A DNA stretch of 64,000 nt from Alphaproteobacteria bacterium (GTDB taxonomy: Bacteria > Pseudomonadota > Alphaproteobacteria > Rhodobacterales > Rhodobacteraceae), in contig JAUILL010000002.1 of assembly GCA_030433335.1 (NCBI GenBank), forward strand, positions 1 to 64,000. Direction: 5' to 3'. This document shows, piece after piece, positions 32,892-45,932 of this stretch; within the stretch, counting starts at the first letter, position 1, and each line of letters starts with the position of its first letter. The notes under the pieces were generated by a model, which saw nothing but the letters and a program-made list of their open reading frames with translations, was not told the DNA's origin and ran no database searches. Both the position numbers and the translations under genes were made by a program.

Positions 32892-33445
32892 TATCCTGTC
32901 TTCCACTTGATCGAACACCCCATCGAAGGGATCTGGTCTGCGGGCCCTTGCCCCGTTTCGGCGACCTGTTTCATCGCCTCGAACAGATCGCGGCGCAGGT
33001 CCGCAGGCCCCGCCGCCTTGGTTGAAGCATCAAGCCGCCCGCGATATTGCAGCCCCCCGTCCGCATCAAAGCCAAAGAAATCCGGCGTACAGGCCGCATC
33101 ATAGGCCCGCGCGACCGCTTGGCTCTCGTCATAGAGGTAGGGGAACGGAAAACCCCGCGCCTCGGCCATCACACGCATGTTGTCGAAACTGTCCTGAGGA
33201 TAGGTTTCAGCGTCATTGGCGCTGATCGCCACCACGCCGATCCCCATCTCCATCAGCTCGGACGCATCGCGGATGATCCGGTCCAGAACCGCCAGCACAT
33301 AGGGGCAATGGTTGCAGATAAACATGACCAGAGTGCCCTTGGTCCCCGCCACATCGCCAAGGCTGACCTGACGGCCATCGGTGCTTGGAAGAGTGAAATC
33401 GGGCGCTTTCCAGCCGAAATCGCAGACAGGGGGTGTGACGGCCAT
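32891..33445 (-). CDS. Thioredoxin-fold redoxin in the Calvin operon
   Basis: A 184-residue protein of the AhpC-TSA/redoxin type. The N-terminal PDFTLPSTDGRQVSLGDVAG and VMFICNHCPYVLAVLDRI place a CxxC-like CNHC at about residues 44-47. No signal peptide is seen, so it is cytoplasmic. Members are called thioredoxin-family proteins with unknown partners. Its place between rpe and gph, overlapping gph, suggests a redox role linked to carbon fixation. It could instead be a general peroxide-reducing enzyme. Confidence 0.75.
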   Translation of the reverse strand: MAVTPPVCDFGWKAPDFTLPSTDGRQVSLGDVAGTKGTLVMFICNHCPYVLAVLDRIIRDASELMEMGIGVVAISANDAETYPQDSFDNMRVMAEARGFPFPYLYDESQAVARAYDAACTPDFFGFDADGGLQYRGRLDASTKAAGPADLRRDLFEAMKQVAETGQGPADQIPSMGCSIKWKTG

Positions 33446-33457
33446 GGCAGGTCTCCT

Positions 33458-34135
33458 TCAGGAACAGGCGTTGCGGATAGCCGCGATATTAGCGCCGTAA
33501 ACCTCTGGGTTGTCCACCGACCCACCGCGAAAGACGGCACTTCCGGCAACCAGCACATCGGCCCCTGCCGCAGCCACCAAAGGCGCCGTGGTCGGGTCCA
33601 CCCCGCCGTCAATCTCGATATGGATGGGGCGGTCCCCGATCATCTCGCGCAATTTTCGCACCTTGGCTGTCATGTCGATGAACTTCTGCCCGCCGAAACC
33701 GGGGTTAACGGTCATCACACAGACCAGATCGGTCAGGTCCAAAAGATGCTCCACCGCCTCGGCCGACGTGCCGGGGTTCAGGGCAATCCCCGCCTTCATC
33801 CCTGCCCCGCGAATGGCCTGAAGCGTGCGGTGGCTATGCGGCCCCGCCTCGATATGCGCGGTCAGAACGTCGGCCCCCGCGTCGGCATAAGCCTCGATAT
33901 AAGGGTCCACAGGCGCGATCATCAAATGCACATCCATGACCGTTTTCACATGGGGCCGGAACGCCTTTACCGCAGGGGGGCCAAAGGTCAGGTTGGGCAC
34001 GAAATGCCCGTCCATCACGTCCACATGGACCCAATCCGCGCCCTGTGCCTCAATCGCCTGAATCTCGGCACCGAAATTCGCAAAATCCGCCGACAAAATG
34101 GACGGAGCAATCTTCACCGACCGATCAAAACTCAT
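33458..34135 (-). CDS. rpe: Ribulose-phosphate 3-epimerase
   Basis: A 225-residue TIM-barrel epimerase interconverting ribulose 5-phosphate and xylulose 5-phosphate, needed to regenerate the CO2 acceptor. Visible blocks: [38 protein letters not shown] with metal-binding His and Asp, and [13 protein letters not shown]. The N-terminus overlaps the cbbX stop by 4 bases (ATGA), so it belongs to the operon (cbbE of other species). Confidence 0.93.
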   Translation of the reverse strand: MSFDRSVKIAPSILSADFANFGAEIQAIEAQGADWVHVDVMDGHFVPNLTFGPPAVKAFRPHVKTVMDVHLMIAPVDPYIEAYADAGADVLTAHIEAGPHSHRTLQAIRGAGMKAGIALNPGTSAEAVEHLLDLTDLVCVMTVNPGFGGQKFIDMTAKVRKLREMIGDRPIHIEIDGGVDPTTAPLVAAAGADVLVAGSAVFRGGSVDNPEVYGANIAAIRNACS

Positions 34136-35049
34136 TCCGCGGCCTCCCGCATCCGGTCCACATCCAGACCGCCCTGAAACACACGGCTGGCCCGCAAATC
34201 CGCCGCCGTAATGGTGGACAAGGCCACCGCATCCAGCGGCCCCTTACTTTCCGAAAACAGCCGGTTCGCTTGCCGCAGCCGCGCACGGTCCAAAGCATTG
34301 CGGATCGACCGCGCGTTGGCGAAATGGGGCTGCATCCGGCGCATCGAAATGTACTCGGCCATCGCCGCCTCGGCCTCGGGATCAAAGACATAGCTCTGCC
34401 CCTCCAGCATGGATTTCGAGATCCGCAGTAATTCCTCGTCCGAGTAATCCGGGAAATCGATGTGGTGAGCGATACGCGACCGGAACCCGGGATTGGCGGC
34501 AAAGAACCGGTCCATCCGGTCCGCATAGCCCGCCATGATCACTACCAGATCGTCGCGGTTGTTCTCCATGACTTGCAGCAGGATTTCGATGGCCTCCTGC
34601 CCGTAATCCCGCTCGTTATCGGGTTTGTACAGGTAATAGGCCTCGTCGATGAACAGCACGCCGCCCATGGCCCGCTTCAGAACCTCTTTGGTCTTAGGCG
34701 CTGTGTGGCCAATGTACTGCCCCACCAGATCATCCCGCGTCACCGACACCAGATGCCCCTTGCGCACATAACCCAAGCGGTGCAGCAGCCCGGCCATCAT
34801 CCGCGCCACGGTGGTCTTGCCCGTCCCCGGATTGCCCGTGAACGACATGTGCAGGGTCGGAGTCTCGTTCGACAGCCCCATCTCGCGCCGCGCCTTATCG
34901 ACCAGCAACAAAGCCGCCGTCTCGCGAATGCGCTGCTTGACCGGAGCCAAGCCGATCAATTCGCGATCCAGCTCCTCCAGCACCTCGCGCACGCCCGAGG
35001 CCTCGTATTCCGCCGCCAGATCGACAGTCTGTACAGTGCCCTCAACCAT
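34132..35049 (-). CDS. cbbX: Red-type RuBisCO activase CbbX
   Basis: CbbX is an AAA+ hexamer that remodels inhibited red-type RuBisCO by pulling the C-terminus of CbbL. The 305-residue protein has Walker [15 protein letters not shown] (about 80-93), the pore loop [16 protein letters not shown], Walker [12 protein letters not shown], and sensor and arginine-finger regions ([14 protein letters not shown]). Length is typical. ATG at 35049 (or GTG at 35052) follows AGCAGGG. It is separated from cbbS by 89 bp with a strong stem-loop, which may lower its expression relative to RuBisCO. Confidence 0.94.
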   Translation of the reverse strand: MVEGTVQTVDLAAEYEASGVREVLEELDRELIGLAPVKQRIRETAALLLVDKARREMGLSNETPTLHMSFTGNPGTGKTTVARMMAGLLHRLGYVRKGHLVSVTRDDLVGQYIGHTAPKTKEVLKRAMGGVLFIDEAYYLYKPDNERDYGQEAIEILLQVMENNRDDLVVIMAGYADRMDRFFAANPGFRSRIAHHIDFPDYSDEELLRISKSMLEGQSYVFDPEAEAAMAEYISMRRMQPHFANARSIRNALDRARLRQANRLFSESKGPLDAVALSTITAADLRASRVFQGGLDVDRMREAAE

Positions 35050-35089
35050 CACCCTGCTTCTTTCTTCTTTGCCAAAATACTCCGGGGGT

Positions 35090-35108
35090 CCGGGGGCAGC
35101 GCCCCCGG
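35090..35108 (-). promoter_or_regulatory. Intercistronic stem-loop between cbbS and cbbX
   Basis: A perfect 8-bp stem CCGGGGGC / GCCCCCGG with a 3-base loop. A further GC-rich stretch, then TATTTTGG, follows on the minus strand. It may protect the cbbLS message from decay or partly terminate transcription, giving more RuBisCO than activase. GC-rich hairpins of this form recur between genes in this bacterial group. Confidence 0.6.
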
Positions 35109-35138
35109 CCTCTCAAACCGGCCCGCAGGCCAGCCAGT

Positions 35139-35528
35139 TTAGCGCCGCGCGTCCCACGCATAGCGCTGGGACCGTCCGTCGACGTCAGTGCGCTGCATGT
35201 GGAAACTCGGCTCTTCAGCGGGACGATTGACGATAAAGCTCATCATCACCGTCTCGAAGCCGCGGGTGTTGTCGAACGCTTGAATGCGGATGTAGGCGTC
35301 GGGGTTCGCCTTGCGGCACTCGTCCAGTTCCATCATCACGCCCTTGGCGTCGCGCAGGTCGAACATGGGGTTTCCCCACATCTCCCAGTAGGTGTTTCGC
35401 GGATGGGGATCACTGGTGTATTCGAGGCTCACCGCCCACTCTTTGCCAAGGATATATTCGACCTGTTTGGTGATCTGATCGTCATTCAGATCGGGAAGAA
35501 AGCTGAAGCAGCCCTGTGTGATACGCAT
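35139..35528 (-). CDS. cbbS: RuBisCO small subunit, red type
   Basis: A 129-residue form IC small subunit, starting MRITQGCFSFLPDLNDDQIT with QVEYILGKEWAVSLEYT and NTYWEMWGNPMFDL. The length exceeds the ~110-residue core because of the C-terminal extension (from about residue 108, PAEEPSFHMQRTDVDGRSQR) that red-type subunits carry and that seals the central channel of the L8S8 complex. It follows cbbL after 57 bases. Confidence 0.95.
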   Translation of the reverse strand: MRITQGCFSFLPDLNDDQITKQVEYILGKEWAVSLEYTSDPHPRNTYWEMWGNPMFDLRDAKGVMMELDECRKANPDAYIRIQAFDNTRGFETVMMSFIVNRPAEEPSFHMQRTDVDGRSQRYAWDARR

Positions 35529-35585
35529 GGTAAAATCTCCTGAATGTCGGGGGCCGCGCGCGCATCCGGCACGCGGCCGAATGGC

Positions 35586-38163
<2,578 letters not shown>

Positions 38164-38179
38164 GTTGGTCTCCTCCCCC

Positions 38180-39385
38180 TCAGGCTGCCTTGGCTGCCCC
38201 TTGCAGGGCCGCGATACCGGGAAGGGTCTTGCCCTCCAGCCATTCCAGAAATGCGCCACCGGCGGTGGACACATAGGTAAAGTCTTGGGTCACGGCGGCT
38301 CCGTTCAGGGCGGCCACCGTATCGCCCCCGCCCGCCACGCTAGTCGCACGGCCCTGTCGCGTCAGAGCGGCAGCGGTGCGGGCCAGTTGGTTCGTGGCGT
38401 GGTCAAAGGGCGGGATCTCGAACGCGCCCAACGGCCCGTTCCACAGGATCGTGCGGCATTCGCTCAGAACTCGTTGAAAGTTCGACAGCGCGCGCGGACC
38501 GGCATCCAGGATCATCGCACCGGCCGTACATTCGTGCGCCCCGACGACACGGTTCTCGGCGCCTGCCTTGAACTCGGTCGCGATGACCACATCCTCGGGC
38601 AGGTGGATCTGGCAGCCGGATTTCTCAGCCAGCTTGCGGATTTCCTGCACGGTCTCGACCTGATCCGCCTCGTGCAAGGACCGCCCCATCGGTGCCCCAT
38701 CCGCATAGAGGAAGGTGTTCGCCATGCCCCCGCCGATAATCACGTGATCCAGCTTCATCACCAAGTTCTTCAACACAGCGATCTTGCTGGACACTTTGGC
38801 GCCGCCGACGATGGCCACAGCAGGCTGTTGCGGCGCTTCCAACGCGGATGTCAGCGCCTCCATCTCTTCGATCAGCAACGGTCCCGCATAGGCGGGCAAC
38901 ATGCGCGCCAGCGCCTCGGTCGAGGCATGGGCGCGGTGCGCGCAGCTAAAGGCGTCGTTCACATAGACATCCCCCAGCTGCGCCAGCGCGGCTGCGAACG
39001 CAGGGTCGTTCGCGGTCTCGCCCGGATTGTAGCGCAGATTCTCGCAGAGCAGGACGTCGCCGTCTTTCAACCGCTTGCTCAGGATCACCGCAGACTCTTC
39101 GCCGCAGACATCCGAAAACACGACCGAGGTCCCCAGCGCCTGCGCCAAAGCGGGACGCAACTTGTCCACCGAAAAGGCAGGGTTCATTTCGTTGACCTTG
39201 GGGCGACCAAAGTGGGTCAAGATCACCAACCGCGCGCCGCGTTCCAGCAGAGGCTTCATCCCCGCCGCAAAGCGGTTGATGCGGGTGGCATCGGTCACGA
39301 CGCCTTCGTCCACCGGCACGTTCAGGTCGGCGCGCACCAAAATACGCTTACCCCGCACATCCACATCCATGATCGAGGGCAGCAT
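38180..39385 (-). CDS. pgk: Phosphoglycerate kinase
   Basis: A 401-residue kinase that phosphorylates 3-phosphoglycerate, the RuBisCO product. It has the N-domain substrate motif [15 protein letters not shown] (about 14-28), LTHFGRPK, and the C-domain nucleotide motifs [30 protein letters not shown] and [12 protein letters not shown]. Its start ([14 protein letters not shown]) at 39385 shares one base with the gap stop (TGATG). A second pgk for glycolysis elsewhere is possible. Confidence 0.95.
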   Translation of the reverse strand: MLPSIMDVDVRGKRILVRADLNVPVDEGVVTDATRINRFAAGMKPLLERGARLVILTHFGRPKVNEMNPAFSVDKLRPALAQALGTSVVFSDVCGEESAVILSKRLKDGDVLLCENLRYNPGETANDPAFAAALAQLGDVYVNDAFSCAHRAHASTEALARMLPAYAGPLLIEEMEALTSALEAPQQPAVAIVGGAKVSSKIAVLKNLVMKLDHVIIGGGMANTFLYADGAPMGRSLHEADQVETVQEIRKLAEKSGCQIHLPEDVVIATEFKAGAENRVVGAHECTAGAMILDAGPRALSNFQRVLSECRTILWNGPLGAFEIPPFDHATNQLARTAAALTRQGRATSVAGGGDTVAALNGAAVTQDFTYVSTAGGAFLEWLEGKTLPGIAALQGAAKAA

Positions 39386-40386
39386 CAGATCAGCCTCCCC
39401 ATGGCGCAGGCGGTGTCCGCCATCCGGTTCGAGAAGCCCCACTCATTGTCGTACCAGCTCAGGATGCGGACCATGCGGCCGTCCATGACTTTGGTCTGGT
39501 CCATGTGGAAGATCGACGAATGCGGATCGTGGTTGAAGTCCATCGAGACGTTGGCGGTGTCGGTATAACCAAGGATCCCCTTCAGATCGCTGTCAGCGGC
39601 AGCGCGGATGGCGGCGTTCACTTCGTCAACAGTGGTGTCGCGGCTGGCCATAAAGGTCAGGTCCACGACCGACACGTTCGGGGTCGGCACACGGATCGCC
39701 ACACCGTCCAGTTTGCCGTTCAGTTCGGGCAGAACCAGACCCACGGCCTTGGCCGCGCCGGTGGATGTCGGGATCATCGACAGGGCGGCCGCACGGGCGC
39801 GGTACATGTCCTTGTGCATCGTATCCAGCGTGGGCTGGTCGCCCGTATAGCTGTGGATGGTGGTCATGAAGCCCTTTTCGATCCCGACCGCCTCGTGCAG
39901 CACTTTCGCCACAGGGGAGAGACAGTTCGTGGTGCACGAGGCGTTCGAGACAATGATATCGCTGCCGGTCAGATCGCGGTGGTTCACACCGAAGACCACG
40001 GTGCGGTCCACATCGTTCGCAGGGGCCGAGACCAGCACGCGCTTGGAGCCGTTCTCCAGATGCAGGGCGGCCTTGTCGCGGTCGGTGAAGATGCCGGTGC
40101 ACTCCAGCGCCACATCCACACCGTCCCAAGGCAGGTCTTTGGGATCACGGATCGCAGTGACTTCGATGGGGCCGCGGCCAATGTCGATAGCATTTCCAGC
40201 GGTTTTGACTTCGCCCGGATAGCGGCCATGCACGCTGTCGAACTTCAGCAGATGGGCGTTCATTTCCACCGGGCCCAGATCGTTGATCGCGACCACTTCG
40301 ATGTCATTGCGGCCCGACTCTGCGATCGCGCGAAGCACATTTCTCCCGATACGGCCGAAGCCGTTGATGGCAACCTTGGTTGTCAT
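39385..40386 (-). CDS. gap: Glyceraldehyde-3-phosphate dehydrogenase
   Basis: A 333-residue type I GAPDH that reduces 1,3-bisphosphoglycerate. It begins with the NAD-fold MTTKVAINGFGRIGRNVLRA. The catalytic Cys is in SNASCTTNCLSPVAK (about 148-162), and the C-terminus reads SWYDNEWGFSNRMAD. After the second strand comes VVAINDLG, where the Asp favours NAD over NADP. It lies 7 bases after tkt. Confidence 0.95.
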   Translation of the reverse strand: MTTKVAINGFGRIGRNVLRAIAESGRNDIEVVAINDLGPVEMNAHLLKFDSVHGRYPGEVKTAGNAIDIGRGPIEVTAIRDPKDLPWDGVDVALECTGIFTDRDKAALHLENGSKRVLVSAPANDVDRTVVFGVNHRDLTGSDIIVSNASCTTNCLSPVAKVLHEAVGIEKGFMTTIHSYTGDQPTLDTMHKDMYRARAAALSMIPTSTGAAKAVGLVLPELNGKLDGVAIRVPTPNVSVVDLTFMASRDTTVDEVNAAIRAAADSDLKGILGYTDTANVSMDFNHDPHSSIFHMDQTKVMDGRMVRILSWYDNEWGFSNRMADTACAMGRLI

Positions 40387-40393
40387 GGTACTG

Positions 40394-42388
40394 TTATCCC
40401 TTGTTAATCTGGTTCTTGGCCGAGGCTGCGATCGCTTCGGCGGTGATGTTGAAGTGGCGGTACAATTCGTCTGCGGGCGCGCTGGCGCCAAAGGAACTCA
40501 TGCCCACGAAGCCGTCATTGCGCTCCAGGAACAGCTCCCATCCCTGACGGATCGCGGCCTCGACCCCCACGCGGGGGGCGGTGCCACGGACCAGCACGCG
40601 GTAGGCGGCGGGTTGGGCCGCGAACAGCTCGAAGCTGGGGGCGGACACCACGGCGGCGCGTATGCCGTCAGCGGCCAGCAGGTCGGCGGCCTCAATGGCG
40701 ATCTCGACCTCGGAGCCGGTCGCGATCAGCGTCACATCTCGAGCGCCTGCCGTTTCCCGCAGCACATAGGCCCCGCGGGCGGTCAGGTTGCTGTCGGTAT
40801 GCGTGGTGCGCAGGGTCGGCAGGTTCTGACGCGACAGGCACAGCAGGGTCGGCGTCGCCTCAGACGTGGCGCACAGCTCCCATGCTTCGGCGGTTTCCAC
40901 GGCGTCGGCGGGGCGGAACACAGTCAGGTTCGGCATAGCTCGCAGGGATGCGATGGTTTCCACCGGCTGGTGGGTCGGGCCATCTTCGCCCAGACCAATC
41001 GAGTCGTGGGTCATCACATAGGCGACCGGCACCCCCATCAGCGCAGACAGCCGGATCGACGGGCGGCAATAGTCGGCAAAGGCCAGGAACGTCCCGCCAT
41101 AGGTAAAGAAACCCCCGTGCAGCGCGATCCCGTTCATCGCGGCGGCCATGCCGTGCTCGCGGATGCCATAGTGGATGTAATCGCCGCTATAGTCGTTGCG
41201 GCTGACCGGCTTCATCGCGCTGGTGCGGGTGTTGTTCGATCCGGTCAGGTCAGCGGACCCACCCACGGAATTGGGCAGGGTGGCATTCACCACCTCCAGC
41301 GCCATTTCCGAGGCTTTGCGCGTGGCGACCTTGGGCTGCTCCTTGGACAGACGGCGTTTGTAGGCGGTGATCGCGGCGTTCAGACCCTGCGCGTCCGGAG
41401 CAATCAGCGAACGGTCAAAGTCTGCGGCCTTCGGGCTGGCCTCTTTGCGGGCGGACCAATTGGCGCGGGCATTGGCCCCGCGGGTGGCGATGGCTTCCCA
41501 AGCGGCCTTAACTTCGGTCGGAACCACGAACGGCTCATGGGGCCAGTTCAACGCATCGCGGGTTGCGGCGATCTCGTCCGCTCCCAAGGGTGATCCGTGC
41601 ACCTTGTGGCTGCCCTGCATATTCGGCGCACCCTTGCCGATAGTAGTCCGGCACGCGATCAGGGACGGACGCAGGTCTTTGCGGGCGTTCTCGATGACGC
41701 GGGCGATGGCCTCGGGGTTGTGACCGTCCACGGCCTGCACGTGCCAGCCTGCGGCCTCGAACCGGGCGCGTTGATCCATGCTGGTGGACAGGTCGGTCGG
41801 CCCGTCGATGGTGATGCGGTTGTCGTCCCAGAAAACGACCAGACGCCCCAAGCCCAGATGGCCGGCCAAATCGATGGCCTCGTGGCTGATCCCTTCCATC
41901 AGGCAGCCGTCACCGGCCAGCACATAGGTGAAGTGATCGACCAGTTCGTCGCCGAAGCGCGCGTTGTGCATCCGCTCGGCCAAGGCCATGCCGACAGCGG
42001 TAGAAATCCCCTGCCCCAGCGGGCCCGTGGTGGTCTCGATCCCCATGGCGTGTCCGTATTCGGGGTGGCCTGCGGTGCGCGAGCCCATCTGGCGGAAGTT
42101 CCGCAACTGGTCCGCGTCCATGTCCGCATAGCCCAGCAGATGGTTGATCGCATAGACCAGCATCGAGCCATGCCCCGCGCTCATGACAAAGCGGTCACGG
42201 TCGGGCCATTTATGATCGGTGGGGTCCACTTTGACAAAGCGGTTGAACAGAACCGTCGCCACATCGGCCAAGCCCATAGGCGCGCCGGGGTGGCCCGAGT
42301 TTGCCGCCTGCACCGCGTCCATAGTCAGGGCGCGGATGGCGTTGGCCATAGTGGTTTCGTCCACATTTACAGGTGTTTGCACAGTCAT
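40394..42388 (-). CDS. tkt: Transketolase
   Basis: A 664-residue thiamine-diphosphate enzyme moving two-carbon units between Calvin-cycle sugars. Markers: [20 protein letters not shown] (about 24-43), the ThDP/metal site [16 protein letters not shown] (about 150-165), and in the second domain [19 protein letters not shown] with [15 protein letters not shown]. The start at 42388 follows GAGGAGG. Complete, of normal length, inside the operon (cbbT). Confidence 0.95.
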   Translation of the reverse strand: MTVQTPVNVDETTMANAIRALTMDAVQAANSGHPGAPMGLADVATVLFNRFVKVDPTDHKWPDRDRFVMSAGHGSMLVYAINHLLGYADMDADQLRNFRQMGSRTAGHPEYGHAMGIETTTGPLGQGISTAVGMALAERMHNARFGDELVDHFTYVLAGDGCLMEGISHEAIDLAGHLGLGRLVVFWDDNRITIDGPTDLSTSMDQRARFEAAGWHVQAVDGHNPEAIARVIENARKDLRPSLIACRTTIGKGAPNMQGSHKVHGSPLGADEIAATRDALNWPHEPFVVPTEVKAAWEAIATRGANARANWSARKEASPKAADFDRSLIAPDAQGLNAAITAYKRRLSKEQPKVATRKASEMALEVVNATLPNSVGGSADLTGSNNTRTSAMKPVSRNDYSGDYIHYGIREHGMAAAMNGIALHGGFFTYGGTFLAFADYCRPSIRLSALMGVPVAYVMTHDSIGLGEDGPTHQPVETIASLRAMPNLTVFRPADAVETAEAWELCATSEATPTLLCLSRQNLPTLRTTHTDSNLTARGAYVLRETAGARDVTLIATGSEVEIAIEAADLLAADGIRAAVVSAPSFELFAAQPAAYRVLVRGTAPRVGVEAAIRQGWELFLERNDGFVGMSSFGASAPADELYRHFNITAEAIAASAKNQINKG

Positions 42389-42398
42389 GGCAGCCTCC

Positions 42399-43271
42399 TC
42401 AGCTCCGCTTGGATTCTTGGACAAGGCGCAGGATCATCGGGGTAAAGATCAGCTGCATCGCCAGATCCATCTTGCCCCCCGGGATCACGAGCGAGTTCGC
42501 GCGGGTCATCCAGCTGTCGTGGATCATCGACATCAGGTAGGGGAAATCGATGCCGCGCGGGTTCTTGAACCGGATCACCACAAGGCTCTCATCCGCCGTG
42601 GGAATCCAGCGCGCAATGAACGGGTTCGAGGTGTCGACCACAGGCACCCGCTGGAAGTTGATGTCGGTCTCCGAGAACTGCGGGCAGATGCAGTGCACAT
42701 AGGCGTGCATCCGGCGCAGGATGGTGTCGGTCACGGCCTCGGTGGTGTAGCCGCGCTTGGAGCTGTCGCGGTGGATCTTCTGGATCCACTCAAGGTTAAT
42801 CACGGGCACAACGCCAACCTTGAGATCGGCCAGAGCCGCAAGGTTCACCTCGTCATTCACGACGGCGCCATGCAGGCCTTCGTAGAACAGCAGGTCGCTG
42901 CCATCCTCGAACGGGGCCCAATCGGTAAAGGTGCCCGGCGCGCTGCCATACCGTGCGGCCTCGTCATCGTCGTGGACATAGTGACGGGTTTCGCCTGTGC
43001 CGGTTTCGCCGTAGCTGCGAAAGACGCTTTCCAGTTTCGCCAGTTCGTTCGCGTCATAGGAAAAGTGGCTGAAGCCCTGATCCCCTTCGGCGGTCCGGCG
43101 CTCTAGCTCGGCCTTCATCGCGGCGCGGTCGTAGCGGTGGAACGCGTCGCCCTCAATCGAGACAGTGCTGACACCCTCGCGGCGGAAAATCTGGTCAAAG
43201 GTACTTTTGACAGTGGTGGTTCCAGCACCAGAGGAGCCGGTCACCGAAATAATCGGATGCTTTTTGGACAT
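42399..43271 (-). CDS. prkB: Phosphoribulokinase
   Basis: A 290-residue proteobacterial phosphoribulokinase (CbbP) making ribulose 1,5-bisphosphate from ribulose 5-phosphate and ATP, a reaction unique to the cycle. P-loop: [20 protein letters not shown] (about 9-28). Further blocks are [10 protein letters not shown], the Walker B-like [15 protein letters not shown] and the RIPVVD-type [13 protein letters not shown]. The octameric bacterial form is typically activated by NADH. It lies 10 bases before tkt and 18 bases after fbp. Confidence 0.95.
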   Translation of the reverse strand: MSKKHPIISVTGSSGAGTTTVKSTFDQIFRREGVSTVSIEGDAFHRYDRAAMKAELERRTAEGDQGFSHFSYDANELAKLESVFRSYGETGTGETRHYVHDDDEAARYGSAPGTFTDWAPFEDGSDLLFYEGLHGAVVNDEVNLAALADLKVGVVPVINLEWIQKIHRDSSKRGYTTEAVTDTILRRMHAYVHCICPQFSETDINFQRVPVVDTSNPFIARWIPTADESLVVIRFKNPRGIDFPYLMSMIHDSWMTRANSLVIPGGKMDLAMQLIFTPMILRLVQESKRS

Positions 43272-43289
43272 AGTATTTTCCAGTCAGGG

Positions 43290-44288
43290 TCAGGCGCGGA
43301 ACAGGCCGCGGTTGCCGAACAGGGCAGAGACTTCGGTCTCGGGCAGATCGTGATAGGTGCTGACGCGGTCGACCTTGTCTGCGGTGCCAAAGACCATGGG
43401 CGTTCGGGCATGCAGGCTCGTCGGGATCTGGCTCAGAATACGGGCTGTGCCGGTGGTCGCCTTGCCGCCCGCTTGCTCGACCAAAAAGGCGATGGGCGCG
43501 CATTCGTAGACCAGACGCAGGCGACCATTCTCGTAGCCTTTGCGTTCGTCACCGGGGTACAAGAAGATCCCGCCACGGCACATGATCCGGTGGGTTTCAG
43601 CCACCAAAGACGCCACCCAGCGCATGTTGAAATTCTTGCCCCGCGGCCCTTCGGACCCAGCCAGACAATCGTCGATATAGGCCCGCACCGGCTTGGCCCA
43701 GTGGCGATAGTTCGACGCATTGATCGCGAACTCGCTCGCCTCTGGCGGGATCATCGTGGTCTCGGTCTCGACAAACTCGCCGATGCTCCGATCCAGAATG
43801 TACTGCCGCACGCCAGCGCCGAACGTCACAACCAGAGCGGTATGGGGACCGTAGATGAAGTAGCCCGAGGCCAGCAGGTGGCTGCCATCCCGTAGGAACG
43901 TTTCGGTCCCGTCGTCCAGCGCGGGCTGGATCGAAAAGATGGTCCCGATCGACACATTGCAGTTGATGTTCGACGAGCCATCCAGCGGATCAATCGCCAG
44001 CGCCAAAGCACCGTTCACGTCGATCTCGTTGACCGTCTCTCGCTCTTCCGAAGCGTACCAGCGCACGCCGGTGCCCTGCATCGCATGGGCAAAGGCATCG
44101 TCCGCCAGCACGTCCAGCGCCTTTTGCTGATCACCATCGGTATTGTGGCCGATGTTGGCTGCCAGTTGTCCCGCAAGGGGTCCCTGCCCGACAGCCTCGG
44201 AAAGACCGACAGCAACGTCACACAGGGCATTCATAACCTGCCAAAGCGGGGCGGGAACGCCCCCTCTGGGAATTCGTATCTCTTGCAT
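43290..44288 (-). CDS. cbbF: Fructose-1,6-bisphosphatase class I
   Basis: A 332-residue class I FBPase/SBPase, first gene of the Calvin operon. The metal site is [20 protein letters not shown] (about 98-117). Other blocks: [17 protein letters not shown], the substrate-binding [14 protein letters not shown] region and [18 protein letters not shown]. The ATG at 44288 is used here; a GTG one codon earlier is possible, both after GGAGGGGAGG. It is transcribed away from cbbR across 104 bp. Confidence 0.94.
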   Translation of the reverse strand: MQEIRIPRGGVPAPLWQVMNALCDVAVGLSEAVGQGPLAGQLAANIGHNTDGDQQKALDVLADDAFAHAMQGTGVRWYASEERETVNEIDVNGALALAIDPLDGSSNINCNVSIGTIFSIQPALDDGTETFLRDGSHLLASGYFIYGPHTALVVTFGAGVRQYILDRSIGEFVETETTMIPPEASEFAINASNYRHWAKPVRAYIDDCLAGSEGPRGKNFNMRWVASLVAETHRIMCRGGIFLYPGDERKGYENGRLRLVYECAPIAFLVEQAGGKATTGTARILSQIPTSLHARTPMVFGTADKVDRVSTYHDLPETEVSALFGNRGLFRA

Positions 44289-44320
44289 CACGTTTAGGGC
44301 CTCCCCTCCCTGAACCGAAG

Positions 44321-44368
44321 CTGAGATTGATAATCCTCAGGTTGAATGATAATAAAATTTCAAATTTC
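44321..44368. promoter_or_regulatory. Putative CbbR operator region
   Basis: The short cbbF-cbbR intergenic region is A/T-rich and holds two TGATAAT units (from 44328 and 44348), CTGAG...CTCAG arms (44321-44340), and AAATTT-C-AAATTT (44356-44368). Sites of LysR proteins are of this kind (T-N11-A with dyad arms). CbbR should bind here to activate the operon and repress itself. Inferred. Confidence 0.55.
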
Positions 44369-44392
44369 TGTACGAAGTGTCAGGAAAATTGA

Positions 44393-45325
44393 ATGCCGCG
44401 TTTAGACCAGATCACCCTCAAGCAACTTCGCGCCCTTACCGCCGTGGTCGAAGAAAGCACCATTCTCGCAGCTGCAGAACGGCTAAATCTGACCGGCCCA
44501 GCGGTACATAACCAATTGAAAACCTTGGAGGGGGTTGTGGGTGCTCCGCTTCTCACCCGTGCAGGTGCAGAACGCAACACACCGACGGCCCAAGGACGTG
44601 CTCTGCTGAGGGCCGCAGCAGAGATCGAAACCTCGCTCGAACGGGCGGTGCGACAAATTGGTGCGTTGGGTCAGGGCCTGTCGGGGCGCGTTGTTCTGGG
44701 GGTTGTAAGTACGGGGAAGTATTTCGCCCCTCGAATCGTGGCGCTCCTACAGCGGGAGATGCCGGATGTGCAGGTGTCCTTGCGCGTCGGCAACCGCGAA
44801 GAAATTGTCGAAGCGATGGAGCGGGCAGAGCTGGACCTGTGCATCATGGGCCGCCCGCCCCGCACCTACCTGACCGAAGCGGTCCCGTTGTTCGACCACC
44901 CCCATATCATCATCGCCAATCAGGATCACCCACTGGCCCGCGATCCCATGGTCCCGCGCGAGGCGCTGCTGCGCGAGCGGTTTGTCATGCGAGAGGCGGG
45001 ATCGGGCACCCGTATTCTGGCCACCCGCTTTCTGGACGAGATCGGGCACGATCAGGTGGCGGGGATCACCGAGATGTCCTCCAACGAAACGATCAAGCAA
45101 GCGGTCATCCACGGACTAGGGATCGCCATGATCTCGGCTCACACGGTGGCTGATGAACTGGCATCGGGGCGGTTGGCACGGCTGCGCGTCCAAGGCCTGC
45201 CGATCTATCGCAAATGGTATCTCTTGCCCCAGTCCCGTCCGGACAAACCCGCCGCTGTGACCGCGGTGGAGCGCTGGATTCTGGACCACGCCGGCATGAT
45301 CGAACCGAAACTCGACCTCAGCTAA
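44393..45325 (+). CDS. cbbR: LysR-family Calvin-cycle regulator CbbR
   Basis: A 310-residue LysR regulator. The helix-turn-helix lies at about residues 18-40 (VEESTILAAAERLNLTGPAV), followed by the effector domain with GRVVLGVVSTGKYFAPRIVAL, a block typical of CbbR proteins. It faces cbbF, the usual arrangement. In relatives it senses metabolites such as ribulose bisphosphate or phosphoenolpyruvate and switches the operon on for autotrophic growth. Confidence 0.92.
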   Translation: MPRLDQITLKQLRALTAVVEESTILAAAERLNLTGPAVHNQLKTLEGVVGAPLLTRAGAERNTPTAQGRALLRAAAEIETSLERAVRQIGALGQGLSGRVVLGVVSTGKYFAPRIVALLQREMPDVQVSLRVGNREEIVEAMERAELDLCIMGRPPRTYLTEAVPLFDHPHIIIANQDHPLARDPMVPREALLRERFVMREAGSGTRILATRFLDEIGHDQVAGITEMSSNETIKQAVIHGLGIAMISAHTVADELASGRLARLRVQGLPIYRKWYLLPQSRPDKPAAVTAVERWILDHAGMIEPKLDLS

Positions 45326-45367
45326 TCCTGACTTTCTGTGCTCGCTAGAACCTGTCACACTGGAGCT

Positions 45368-45877
45368 ATGGGGATTTACATCGCATTTTTACGCTCCGTG
45401 AATGTTGGCGGAACGGGCAAGCTGCCGATGTCTGACTTGGCGCGAATGTGTCGGGATATCGGCTTTCACGACGTCCAAACCTACATCGCCAGCGGGAACG
45501 TTATCTTCGCCACGGAAATGACGCCCGAAGGCGCACGTGTCTCGCTGGAGGCCCGTCTGTATGAGTATTGCGGCAAGTCGATCCGCGTCCATATTCGCAC
45601 GCCCGAAGAGCTTTCGCAGATCATCGCGAATAACCCGTTTCCAGACGCCGCGGGCAATCAACTCGGGGTACTGCTGTTGGATGGCGCGCCTGATCTAAGC
45701 GCCCCGTTGGTGGGCCAAAAAGACGAGCAAGTCGCGGCTGGGTCACGCGAGCTTTACGCCCATTATCCGTCAGGCATGGGGCGATCCAAACTGGTCTTGC
45801 CAGGCAGCACCACAGGCACGACGCGCAATATGAACACGTTGACCAAGGTGCTCAATTTGGCCTGCAAATTGGCCTGA
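45368..45877 (+). CDS. DUF1697-family protein
   Basis: A 169-residue DUF1697 protein, starting MGIYIAFLRSVNVGGTGKLP with the family's LRSVNVGG-K/M motif and YIASGNVIFAT near residue 40. The C-terminus TTRNMNTLTKVLNLA is also typical. No biochemical role is established for the family that I know of. The start at 45368 is preferred because the family begins with this motif; an upstream frame start lies at 45338. It sits 42 bases after cbbR and may share its transcript. Confidence 0.82.
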   Translation: MGIYIAFLRSVNVGGTGKLPMSDLARMCRDIGFHDVQTYIASGNVIFATEMTPEGARVSLEARLYEYCGKSIRVHIRTPEELSQIIANNPFPDAAGNQLGVLLLDGAPDLSAPLVGQKDEQVAAGSRELYAHYPSGMGRSKLVLPGSTTGTTRNMNTLTKVLNLACKLA

Positions 45878-45883
45878 AACCAA

Positions 45884-45909
45884 GAAAAAGGGGCGCCGTG
45901 AGCGCCCCT
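45884..45909 (-). terminator. Rho-independent terminator of gltX
   Basis: Stem AGGGGCGC / GCGCCCCT with a 5-base loop (45889-45909), followed on the minus strand by TTTTT. It lies 23 bases past the gltX stop, and may also stop transcripts from the convergent DUF1697 gene. Confidence 0.8.
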
Positions 45910-45932
45910 GAAATCTCTGGTGTTTCGGCGTC

